This document shows positions 1 through 6,774 of a stretch of 64,000 bases of DNA, one piece after another (the stretch's first letter is position 1; the number at the start of each line of letters is the position of its first letter). The DNA comes from UBA1141 sp963665155 (lineage in GTDB: Bacteria; Chloroflexota; Dehalococcoidia; Lucifugimonadales; UBA3495): assembly GCA_963665155.2 (NCBI GenBank), contig OY761986.2:1612001-1676000 (forward strand), written 5' to 3'. The position numbers were made by a program, and so were the translations under genes. The notes under the pieces were generated by a model, which had not been told where the DNA came from, made no database searches, and was given only the letters and a program-made list of their open reading frames with translations.

Positions 1-1
1 A

Positions 2-211
2 ACCCACGCTGGGCGCTTCCACTTGGTGTACATTTTCTTCGGCTCGTCCGTCGCCGCCTGCGGCATCGGTTTCCTGGCTAGCGGCAACTTTGGAACCTAT
101 CTCCTGGTGGCCTTGGGAGGAGGGGGCTTTTACCTGGTGACATTCGCGCTGGACTGGCGCGTTGGCCACTACACGGCTCATAGAGAAAAATCTAACGTTC
201 CGATGGGATGA
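2..211 (+). CDS. C-terminal fragment of an unidentified membrane protein
   Basis: The frame is open from the left edge of the window and stops with TGA at 209-211, so only the last 69 residues or so are present. They hold two hydrophobic segments (roughly GSSVAACGIGFLASG and TYLLVALGGGGFYLVTFAL) followed by a short charged tail, which suggests an integral membrane protein ending in the cytoplasm or periplasm. An internal ATG at 23 exists but the coding frame clearly continues upstream of it, so I treat the entry as a partial gene rather than a 62-residue protein. The fragment is too short to assign a family. Confidence 0.5.
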   Translation, partial: THAGRFHLVYIFFGSSVAACGIGFLASGNFGTYLLVALGGGGFYLVTFALDWRVGHYTAHREKSNVPMG

Positions 212-302
212 ATGTTTGGATGAACGTTTTGGCTGTTATTTGGTTGTGATCCAGACTCAAGACACGGTGACGATTCGCCGGAGAGGATCAAAAAGTAGCG
301 GC

Positions 303-334
303 AAAAAAATAAACGGCCGGTTTAACGGCCGTTT
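303..334 (-). terminator. Rho-independent terminator of the greA-like gene
   Basis: Arms AAACGGCCG (311-319) and CGGCCGTTT (326-334) form a perfect 9-bp stem with a 6-nt loop. Read on the minus strand it is followed by a run of seven T (positions 303-309), so it ends transcripts from the greA-like gene that stops at 400. The plus-strand side has only a short T run, so it may work weakly for the membrane protein as well. Confidence 0.75.
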
Positions 335-388
335 CTCGGTGCAGCATTGGCGCGCTACGAGTGCCTAAACGCTTAGGAAGCCCTATTT

Positions 389-414
389 AACCGACTTTCT
401 CAACCGACTTTCTC
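389..414. repeat. 13-bp tandem duplication across the greA-like stop codon
   Basis: Two perfect copies of aaccgactttctc, at 389-401 and 402-414. The stop codon of the greA-like gene (400-402) lies at the junction, so the duplication copied the last codons of the gene into its 3' flank. Confidence 0.9.
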
Positions 415-1356
415 AATCGAATAACGGAGGGTGCCTTTGGGAACATTAATGGTTATGTTGTCGCCAACTGCTCGGTCGAGTAGGGCTTGACCCACCGGTG
501 AAGTGGTCGAAATCTTACCGGTTGAGACGTCCGCTTCTCTGACGTCCACCAATAGGTAAACTAATTTTTTTCCGGAATCCGAATCCTTGAGGGTAACCTT
601 GGTCCCGACTGCGGTGCGTTTGCTGGCCCTCTTGCCTTTTCCCAGGATCTCGGCATTGACCAAGCTGGCTTCCAATTCCCGGATCCTGGACTCGATAATC
701 CCTTGGCGCTCCTTGGCTGCGTCTAGCGGTGCGTTTTCCCGGAAGTCTTTGTCTTCCATGGCCAATTTAATATCGGCAACGACACTGACCCTCTCCCCTT
801 TTAGACCTTCCACTTGGGCCACCAGCCTATCGTAACCTTCTTGGCTCAACTGGCTGCTGGGATTGCCATCCGTTCCGGCTCGCTTGCCGCCGCCGACGGA
901 CCTCCGTCCTCTGGGAAGCCTCAAGTGCGCTGCCAAGCCGTTTTGAATCCAACCTTCATCCTTCCAATATCCCAAGAAGGATTTAACAGGGCTTAACCTC
1001 GAAACAGACTCAACACCGCCTAGACCGATGTGCTGGGCGTATTCGGCCACCTGGGCGGGAGTAACTTCCAGAACATTTCTTTCTCGCCCGCACCAAGCCA
1101 CGAACCGCCCTACTTCCGAATGATCTAACGCAGCGCCTTTCCCGTTTTTCTTAGCCACCATGAACTTCGTTAAAGCTTCCGAAAGAGAAGGACCGGCTTG
1201 ATCTGTCAAATCCATTACCTCCGGAGGCCAGAACGCGAGCCATAGGGTGATTACGCGTTTTCGCTTCCTTTTTGTTGCTTTGTGACGATTATCCCCAATT
1301 ACAGCGCATACCGCGGCGGATGGGACAGCTGAAGAGCAAACTTTCGCAAAAGTCAC
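400..1356 (-). CDS. GreA/GreB-family transcription elongation factor with an extra N-terminal recombinase-like domain
   Basis: The C-terminal half (about residue 165 to 318) is a Gre factor: a coiled-coil region starting LSQEGYDRLVAQVEGLKGER and a C-terminal FKBP-like domain ending SPVGQALLDRAVGDNITINV. Gre factors enter the RNA polymerase secondary channel and stimulate cleavage of backtracked transcripts. The coiled-coil tip has acidic residues (ED, DFRENAPLDAAKE) as expected for activity. Ahead of it, residues about 52-150 (SLSEALTKFM...GWIQNGLAAHLRLP) look like the SAM-like core-binding domain of tyrosine recombinases, which ordinary GreA (about 158 aa) lacks. The first 47 residues are poor in conservation signals; an ATG at 1213-1215 (MDLTDQAG) is preceded by GGAGG at unusually close spacing and is a likely alternative start. 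Monocistronic, with its own terminator at 303-334. Confidence 0.8.
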   Translation of the reverse strand: MTFAKVCSSAVPSAAVCAVIGDNRHKATKRKRKRVITLWLAFWPPEVMDLTDQAGPSLSEALTKFMVAKKNGKGAALDHSEVGRFVAWCGRERNVLEVTPAQVAEYAQHIGLGGVESVSRLSPVKSFLGYWKDEGWIQNGLAAHLRLPRGRRSVGGGKRAGTDGNPSSQLSQEGYDRLVAQVEGLKGERVSVVADIKLAMEDKDFRENAPLDAAKERQGIIESRIRELEASLVNAEILGKGKRASKRTAVGTKVTLKDSDSGKKLVYLLVDVREADVSTGKISTTSPVGQALLDRAVGDNITINVPKGTLRYSIEKVG

Positions 1357-1838
1357 CGGATAACTCCGCTGATTATAGCAGTTACCGCCCAGGATAGCAA
1401 TCCAGACAGGGTGTTTGGCCGACCCTTGCAGATACGAAAACGGTTATTTGAGACCGGATTTCATGGCACTGTCAAAGGCCACATTAGTAAACGCATTCGA
1501 ATCTTTCACTGGGACCTTCGAAACCTTCTTGTGAGTTAGTTTTGGACTCGCTTTCGGAGATAGTTTTGGAAGCGCCTCCTAGAAAATTCGGGTCACCCCA
1601 TAATCGCTGCGGTTTTGTCTCAGCGACAGTTTAGTCATCTGGCGGATAGGTGTATACTACCGCCCGGAATATTAACGGATAGTACGGCTGAATTTTGGGC
1701 TAATTAGGCAGAGTTGCGCTAGGAACCGGGTAGATAACAAACTGCGTCAAATATAATCTGGACCGACACAATTGCCGAAACAATTGCACGGAATACGGGA
1801 CAATCTTGGTTAGAGCAGATACATAAGGAGCAGGTACC
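1357..1838. other. Intergenic region between divergent greA-like and quinone reductase genes
   Basis: About 480 bases with no supported gene. It must hold the divergent promoters of the two flanking genes. A ribosome binding site aaggag (1826-1831) precedes the quinone reductase ATG. I see no terminator, tRNA or riboswitch here. Confidence 0.5.
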
Positions 1839-2807
1839 ATGAAAGCAGTGCAAATCGATAGTCATGGCGGACCGGAAGTAATGAAATACCGGGATGTGGC
1901 AGACCCCACTCCGGGAAGCGGAGAAGCGGTGGTGGATATTCAGGCCGTGGGCGTCAACTTTACAGATACTTACAGTCGTGCTGGGGTCAATCCCGTGGCT
2001 GGCTTGCCTTGGACTGCCGGCGTTGAGGCAGCCGGCGTAGTTCGTTCGATAGGCGAAGGAGTCACCGAAGTGAGCGTCGGGGACGAGGTGGCTTTTTGCA
2101 CGGTACCCGGAACATACGCCGAGCAGGTACTTGCGCCAGCCTGGAGGCTTATCAAACGGCCAGCAGGCTTGGACGCCAAGTCCGGAGCGGCGGCAATTCT
2201 TCAAGGCATGACCGCCCACTATCTTTGCCACTCCACTTACGCTGTGCAAAAGGGTGATAAAGTGCTCGTCCATGCTGGCGCCGGGGGCACGGGCCTACTC
2301 CTGACCCAAATGGTTAAAAAGCTGGGTGGTCACGTTTTTTCCACCGTGTCGACCGAAGCGAAAGCCGAGCTTTCACGAGAATCCGGAGCCGACCAGGTGA
2401 TCATCTACACCCAACAGGATTTCGCCGAGGAAATCAAGAAAGCGACCGGCGGAGAAGGCGTCCAAGTGGTCTACGACTCGGTGGGGAAGACCACTTTCGA
2501 TCAGAGCTTGAGCAGCTTGGGCCGACGCGGCCATCTAGTGCTGTACGGTGCGGCCAGCGGCCCTCCGGCCGACATCAACCCCGGAATTTTGGGCCGTGGC
2601 TCCCTTTCATTAACGCGTCCCGGTTTGGGCGATTACACGGTCACCCGGGAAGAATTGGAAAAGCGCTCGGGCGATGTTTTAGGCTGGGTTAAATCCGGCG
2701 AACTCAAGCTCAGAGTAGAGCACATCTTCCCATTGTCCGACGCAGCCGAGGCTCATCGGCAACTGGAAGGACGAGCTACCACGGGAAAACTTTTGTTGAT
2801 TCCATAA
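1839..2807 (+). CDS. qor: Quinone oxidoreductase / NADPH-dependent MDR-family reductase
   Basis: The 322-residue protein has the medium-chain dehydrogenase/reductase layout of the quinone-reductase group: an N-terminal catalytic fold opening MKAVQIDSHGGPEVM, the conserved VNFTDTYSRAG stretch (residues 39-49), and a Rossmann cofactor site HAGAGGTG at residues 145-152. The zinc ligands of alcohol dehydrogenases are absent, which is normal for this group. Such enzymes reduce quinones or alpha,beta-unsaturated carbonyls with NADPH, usually in the cytosol. The start is supported by aaggag at 1826-1831. The length matches typical bacterial Qor (about 325 aa). The substrate cannot be inferred. It is followed after 62 bp by an independent promoter, so it is probably a single-gene transcript. 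Confidence 0.85.
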   Translation: MKAVQIDSHGGPEVMKYRDVADPTPGSGEAVVDIQAVGVNFTDTYSRAGVNPVAGLPWTAGVEAAGVVRSIGEGVTEVSVGDEVAFCTVPGTYAEQVLAPAWRLIKRPAGLDAKSGAAAILQGMTAHYLCHSTYAVQKGDKVLVHAGAGGTGLLLTQMVKKLGGHVFSTVSTEAKAELSRESGADQVIIYTQQDFAEEIKKATGGEGVQVVYDSVGKTTFDQSLSSLGRRGHLVLYGAASGPPADINPGILGRGSLSLTRPGLGDYTVTREELEKRSGDVLGWVKSGELKLRVEHIFPLSDAAEAHRQLEGRATTGKLLLIP

Positions 2808-2810
2808 TTG

Positions 2811-2840
2811 TTGACCTTTTCAGTCAACTTTCTGTATAAT
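2811..2840 (+). promoter_or_regulatory. Sigma70-type promoter of the sufT-like/mrp operon with overlapping inverted repeat
   Basis: TTGACC (2811-2816) and a perfect TATAAT (2835-2840) are 18 bp apart, 30 bp upstream of the SufT-like start. GTTGAC (2810-2815) and GTCAAC (2823-2828) form a 6-bp inverted repeat over the -35 element, which could be an operator. The promoter call is strong by consensus; the operator is a guess. Confidence 0.7.
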
Positions 2841-2869
2841 GGCCGTAGGCGGAAACACAGGAGGCCAGA

Positions 2870-3181
2870 ATGGCAGAGGAAACCCTGACCAAAGAAACCG
2901 TTACCGAAGCCCTCAAAACCGTTTACGACCCTGAAATTCCGGTGAATGTTGTGGATTTAGGGCTGGTTTACGACGTTCAGGTCAACGACGAAGGTGGGAT
3001 TTACGTCCAGATGACTCTGACGTTCCCCGGTTGCGGCATGGGGCCGTTCATCGCTCAGCAAGCGGAATGGGCAGTTCAGGACTTGGATGGTGCCGGCGAA
3101 GTGGAAATAGAAATGGTTTTCGACCCTCCATGGACGCCGGAGTTGATTAGCGAAGAAGCCAGATCTCAATTGGGAATTTAG
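2870..3181 (+). CDS. MIP18/DUF59-family Fe-S cluster assembly protein (SufT/PaaD-like)
   Basis: This 103-residue protein carries the family signature DPEIPVNVVDLGLVYDV (residues 20-36) and the conserved cysteine in TFPGCGMGP (C55). DUF59 proteins help deliver or mature iron-sulfur clusters; the PaaD branch serves the phenylacetyl-CoA oxygenase and the SufT branch serves general Fe-S maturation. Here the next gene, 12 bp downstream, encodes an Mrp-type P-loop protein, which favours the general Fe-S role. An aggagg ribosome binding site lies at 2860-2865. It is the first gene behind a good sigma70 promoter. Confidence 0.85.
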   Translation: MAEETLTKETVTEALKTVYDPEIPVNVVDLGLVYDVQVNDEGGIYVQMTLTFPGCGMGPFIAQQAEWAVQDLDGAGEVEIEMVFDPPWTPELISEEARSQLGI

Positions 3182-3193
3182 CGAGTTCATAAA

Positions 3194-4009
3194 ATGGCGA
3201 CTCCTCCAGAAAGAACTGGTCCGGAAAACGCTCGGTTAGAGCAGATCAAGCGCACATGGCAACAGAAGCGCCAGATCACCGATCGATTGGCAGAAGTCCG
3301 AACCAAAATCGGCGTCTACAGCGGCAAAGGCGGTGTCGGCAAGACCACGGTATCAGTTAACCTCGCCGTCACCCTGGCGCAACAAGGCAATAAAGTAGGG
3401 CTGCTGGACGTGGACATTGATTGCCCCAACGTCACTAAGGTGTTGGGCATTTCCGACAAGCCCGATTACGTGGATGGCCAAATCATTCCATCCGAGAAAT
3501 GGGGTGTTAAGGTCGTGTCAATGGCCTTCTTCCAGGAAAAAGAGGAGGAGGCAATAATCTGGCGCGGCCCAATGATTCACAATGCAATCAATCAGTTCTT
3601 GCAAGTGACCCAGTGGGGGGAGTTAGACTATTTGCTCGTAGATCTTCCCCCCGGCACTTCCGACTCTCCTTTGACCGTCATGCAGACCCTCCCCATGGAC
3701 GGTTTTGTGGTGGTCAGCACCCCACAGGAATTGGCGAACATCGACGCCAAACGCTGCATCAATATGATCCGCAAGCTCAACTTGAATGTGCTAGGAGTAG
3801 TGGAAAATTATTCAGGGGAAATCTTCGGGGAAGGGGCAGGAAAGCAGTTGGCCCAAGAGGTTGACGCTCCATTCCTAGGTGCCTTGGCTTTGCGGGGCAG
3901 CTACCGGGATTCTTCGAAACCAACGGCCTTGGCCGATCCTGAAGTGGGCGAAGAGTACGCACACTTGGCGAATGGTATGCGGAAAAGTCTTGAGGAATTC
4001 TTAGATTAG
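3194..4009 (+). CDS. mrp: Mrp/ApbC/NBP35-family P-loop ATPase, lacking the usual CxxC cluster motif
   Basis: The deviant Walker A motif SGKGGVGKTT (about residues 43-52) and the MinD/ParA-like fold place this 271-residue protein in the Mrp/NBP35 family of Fe-S cluster carriers. The family text DVDIDCPNV, DLPPGTSD and VVSTPQELA are all present. The usual CPxCG motif, which binds the bridging 4Fe-4S cluster and normally falls between GVVENMS and IFGEGGGK, is missing: the sequence here runs GVVENYSGEIFGEGAGK with about 11 residues absent. So either it carries a cluster by other cysteines or it acts with the upstream SufT-like protein only as an ATPase. It forms a two-gene operon with that protein. 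Confidence 0.88.
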   Translation: MATPPERTGPENARLEQIKRTWQQKRQITDRLAEVRTKIGVYSGKGGVGKTTVSVNLAVTLAQQGNKVGLLDVDIDCPNVTKVLGISDKPDYVDGQIIPSEKWGVKVVSMAFFQEKEEEAIIWRGPMIHNAINQFLQVTQWGELDYLLVDLPPGTSDSPLTVMQTLPMDGFVVVSTPQELANIDAKRCINMIRKLNLNVLGVVENYSGEIFGEGAGKQLAQEVDAPFLGALALRGSYRDSSKPTALADPEVGEEYAHLANGMRKSLEEFLD

Positions 4010-4064
4010 CCTGACTCTCCCTTAATTAGCCTGACTCTCCCTTAATTAGCCTGACTCTCCCTTA
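4005..4064. repeat. 20-bp unit repeated three times across the mrp stop codon
   Basis: Three perfect head-to-tail copies of attagcctgactctccctta at 4005-4024, 4025-4044 and 4045-4064. The first copy contains the mrp stop codon (4007-4009); the other two are noncoding. Confidence 0.97.
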
Positions 4065-4106
4065 ATTTGAAGTGATACCGTCGCGGAATAAAGCGGTTGC
4101 CTGGGG

Positions 4107-6053
4107 CTAACAATCGTCTCCCGACATGACCCCGGTAACGGATTCCTCGGCGTGGCTATGGCCGTTCACACTTTCCGACGAACCGGTCACTTCTCCAATT
4201 CCGTTCTCAAAGCCCTCCAAGACGTGGCTCCTTACCAAGCGGCCACTTCTTCCACCCTCGGCGGTAATATTCATCAGTAACTCCACCTCCAGACTCATGG
4301 CCTCTTGGGAGTAGGCAGTCTGCTCCCCCATACGCCGGTATTTCTGGTAGCGTCGTTTCAGCAGTTTTTTCGTCGACAGCTTGCTCAGTTCAGCGATTTG
4401 CTTAGCAACTGCCGCCTGAATAATCGATGCCGCTTCCCTGGGGTTTGTGTGAGAGCCACCTTCAGGCTCGGGTATGATTTGATCGCCGATGCCCAACTCC
4501 AAGCAATCTTGGGCCGTCAGCATCAGGGCTTGGGCCGCCTCCCGGTCCAACATGTGATTAGGGAACGGGCCACCTAGGTGATGGTTCAGTGAAATAGGCG
4601 AGTAGATCGCATATTGCTGGAAGAGAATCCGGTCCGAAAGTCCCAAAGCCAGCGCACCTTCGCTGCCGCCTTCACCGATAACGACGGAAACTATGGGGAT
4701 CGGGGCTTCCACCATCTGCGAGAGCGTGGTAGCTATAGCGTTCCCTATTCCTTGCTCCTCGGATTCCAGCCCGGGGTGGGCTCCTTGGGTGTCGATCAAC
4801 GTAATCAGAGGTAGCTTGAAGCGCGAGGCCAGAGATATCAACCGTTGAGCCTTGCGCAGGCCGTCAGGGTAAATGTGGTACCGCTCACCCTCCAATGCTG
4901 GGCGCCGTTGCTGACCTATAATAACCACCGGCTCTCCGAACAAGAAACCCACGCCTCCAACGATTGAGCGGTCGTCGCTACTCAACCTGTCTCCCCTAAG
5001 CTCGATAAACGGGTCCAACATGGACCGTATATAAGCCATGGCCAAGGGACGCTCGGCGTGGTGGGCAATTGTGACCGATTTCCACGCATCGGGTTCCTCG
5101 GAAATCTCCGTCTCGGTATCGGGCAGGTCTTTGTAATTTCCCTTGTCCATTTTTTGGCCGGTAAGAATCTGTAGCAAAATGGACAATCGGCTCTGCAAGG
5201 CTTCCCTGTCAACGACATTGTCCAGCAAACCGTGGCCTAGATGGGCCTCAGCCGTGTGGGCATCCAATGGCAAGGGTCTGTCAGACGCTTCTTTTAACGC
5301 ACGTAGTGGTGCAAGGCCGATTAAAGAACCGGGCTCGGCCAGAATAATGTCGGACAGGTTGGCGAAACTGGCGTAGGCCTGGCCAGTGGAAGGGTTGGAG
5401 AGCACCACGATAAATGGGGAGCCAGCCTCCCTGAGCCGGTTTGCAGCGGCCACCGTTTTAGCCATTTGCATCAACGAAAGCACGCCTTCTTGGGTTCTGC
5501 CCCCACCGCCGGAGACCAAGGCGATCATGGGCAGGTTTCTTCGGGCAGCGGTTTCCAAGGCTGTGGCGATTTTCTCGCCCACAACGCTTCCCATGCTGCC
5601 ACCCATGAAGCCAAAGTCCAGCACCGCAAGCATAACTTCTATGCCATCAATCTCACATCGACCGGTGACCACGGCTTCCGTCAAACCGGTCCGGTTCTGG
5701 TCTTGATTCAGCAGCTTACGGTAGCGTCCGCGCCTGGAGAAAGAAATGGGCGCTATCGAACTCAAGTACTTGTGAGACTCTTTGAACGAACCTTTGTCTG
5801 CCAGAATTTCGATTCTTTCCCTAGCGGATAGGCTGTAATGAAAACGGCAATAGGGGCAAACCCGGTAAGTCAGATAGGCCGAGGACTCGCCGATTGGTTC
5901 TTCACAAAGCAAGCAGCGATCATGGAGCACGGAAATATATACCTTGTCCGAGTCTCCTTCTCGCCGAAACAAGTGAACCAAAAATCCCGACAGGTTCCTC
6001 AAATACGCCCCTCCCGATTTGGTGGAAGCTGCGGAAAATGCGCCCACGGGCAC
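4107..6053 (-). CDS. accDA: Fused acetyl-CoA carboxylase carboxyltransferase, beta plus alpha subunits (AccD-AccA)
   Basis: The 648-residue protein joins both halves of the carboxyltransferase that moves CO2 from biotin to acetyl-CoA in fatty acid synthesis. Residues 47-69 form the AccD zinc ribbon with C47, C50, C66 and C69, followed by the AccD crotonase fold (GSMGSVVGEKI, VSGGGGRTQEG). From about residue 325 the AccA half begins (AERPLAMAYIRSMLDPFIEL), with GYGV-type core text GEGGSEGALALG. E. coli and most bacteria encode the two as separate genes, while some lineages fuse them. No accB or accC lies nearby. The N-terminal 40 residues are not conserved family text, so the start could be internal. 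It converges on mrp and a 23-bp duplication lies 22 bp upstream of its start. Confidence 0.93.
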   Translation of the reverse strand: MPVGAFSAASTKSGGAYLRNLSGFLVHLFRREGDSDKVYISVLHDRCLLCEEPIGESSAYLTYRVCPYCRFHYSLSARERIEILADKGSFKESHKYLSSIAPISFSRRGRYRKLLNQDQNRTGLTEAVVTGRCEIDGIEVMLAVLDFGFMGGSMGSVVGEKIATALETAARRNLPMIALVSGGGGRTQEGVLSLMQMAKTVAAANRLREAGSPFIVVLSNPSTGQAYASFANLSDIILAEPGSLIGLAPLRALKEASDRPLPLDAHTAEAHLGHGLLDNVVDREALQSRLSILLQILTGQKMDKGNYKDLPDTETEISEEPDAWKSVTIAHHAERPLAMAYIRSMLDPFIELRGDRLSSDDRSIVGGVGFLFGEPVVIIGQQRRPALEGERYHIYPDGLRKAQRLISLASRFKLPLITLIDTQGAHPGLESEEQGIGNAIATTLSQMVEAPIPIVSVVIGEGGSEGALALGLSDRILFQQYAIYSPISLNHHLGGPFPNHMLDREAAQALMLTAQDCLELGIGDQIIPEPEGGSHTNPREAASIIQAAVAKQIAELSKLSTKKLLKRRYQKYRRMGEQTAYSQEAMSLEVELLMNITAEGGRSGRLVRSHVLEGFENGIGEVTGSSESVNGHSHAEESVTGVMSGDDC

Positions 6054-6075
6054 CCGCGCTAACCATTGCTTCTAT

Positions 6076-6121
6076 CATACAACTCTGCGCCAGTAATTCA
6101 TACAACTCTGCGCCAGTAATT
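6076..6121. repeat. 23-bp tandem duplication upstream of accDA
   Basis: Two perfect copies of a 23-bp unit (catacaactctgcgccagta plus att) at 6076-6098 and 6099-6121, in the accDA 5' leader. On the minus strand each copy contains a TATG(A) core that could serve as a -10 element, so the duplication may have altered the accDA promoter. Confidence 0.93.
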
Positions 6122-6378
6122 TTAAAGTACACTTGGCGGCTAAATGAGCCATTTAAATGCCAATATTCGCTCCGTTTTCAGCGCTAGTTGCAGTTTCAAT
6201 TTCAGTTTCCCTCACACATCCAGCACCAGCCCCACTTACAAATCCTGTTTCTAGCGAATACTGGCTTTCTACGCCACCCTGTTTTAAACTCTCGCGTATT
6301 ACCGGCGTATTACCGGCCAACTACGAGAAAAGGCTGGAAATAGACCGGGTGACCTGGAACGATAGCTGAACGAGGGGG

Positions 6379-6567
6379 ATGGAAGTGTCAATCTCAAATG
6401 AAACCCTTAAGGCGATGATTCGAGACTTCAATGGGTTCGAGTTGTCCGATGAGGAACTGGATTTAGTCCGTCCGGAGTTGGAATACTACTTGGAGGAACT
6501 CAACAAACTGGAAGAGCTGGATTTGTCCGATGTATTTTCCAGCCGCTTGCTTAAGTTGTCTGACTAG
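6379..6567 (+). CDS. Small GatC/AtzG-like protein, probable partner of the downstream amidase
   Basis: The 62-residue acidic protein resembles the helical core of GatC: compare FELSDEELDLVRPELEYYLE and KLEELDLSDV with the GatC pattern LELSEEEL...L...L..LEELD. GatC (about 95 aa) wraps around GatA and stabilises it. The shorter AtzG does the same for the amidase AtzE in cyanuric acid and related pathways. Because an amidase follows 207 bp downstream on the same strand, I infer a two-component amidase. A GTG at 6385 has the better spaced ribosome binding site (gaggggg at 6371-6377) and may be the true start, giving 60 residues. No tRNA-specific GatB is nearby, which argues against tRNA amidation. 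Confidence 0.6.
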   Translation: MEVSISNETLKAMIRDFNGFELSDEELDLVRPELEYYLEELNKLEELDLSDVFSSRLLKLSD

Positions 6568-6622
6568 TTGCATTTACCAACAATTAGATTGCTGCGTCCG
6601 CAAGAACCGTTACCGCATGGGC

Positions 6623-6706
6623 CGCTCGTTGTGAGCCTCTGAGGACTGAGGACGGGAATGCCGCACCTTCCGTGGGCATGTCCCCAAGCCTGGCTCAACA
6701 CGAACG
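6623..6706 (+). promoter_or_regulatory. Candidate structured RNA leader between the GatC-like gene and the amidase
   Basis: Arms at 6623-6637 and 6692-6706 pair over 12 of 15 positions (CTCGT/ACGA and TGAGCC/GGCTCA with a small internal loop). Inside, GGAC (6650-6653) pairs with GTCC (6680-6683) and ATGCC (6658-6662) with GGCAT (6675-6679). The element ends about 70 bases before the amidase start. I cannot match it to a known riboswitch class, and no U-run follows, so a terminator is unlikely. Confidence 0.35.
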
Positions 6707-6774
6707 AAGGATGTTAACCCGCATTTTACTCACTGGGTACTCACTGGTACAAATGCATTTGGGAGGTCGAAATC

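Noticed and set aside
6157..6369. Plus-strand frame of 70 codons ahead of the GatC-like gene
   Set aside because: It has no ribosome binding site, unusual composition (S/P-rich) and no family resemblance, and overlaps a region likely to hold promoters.
6623..6706. Identification of the amidase leader as a known riboswitch or ribozyme
   Set aside because: I compared it with remembered hallmarks of hammerhead, TPP, guanidine, ZTP, glycine and SAM-class motifs and found only loose similarity.
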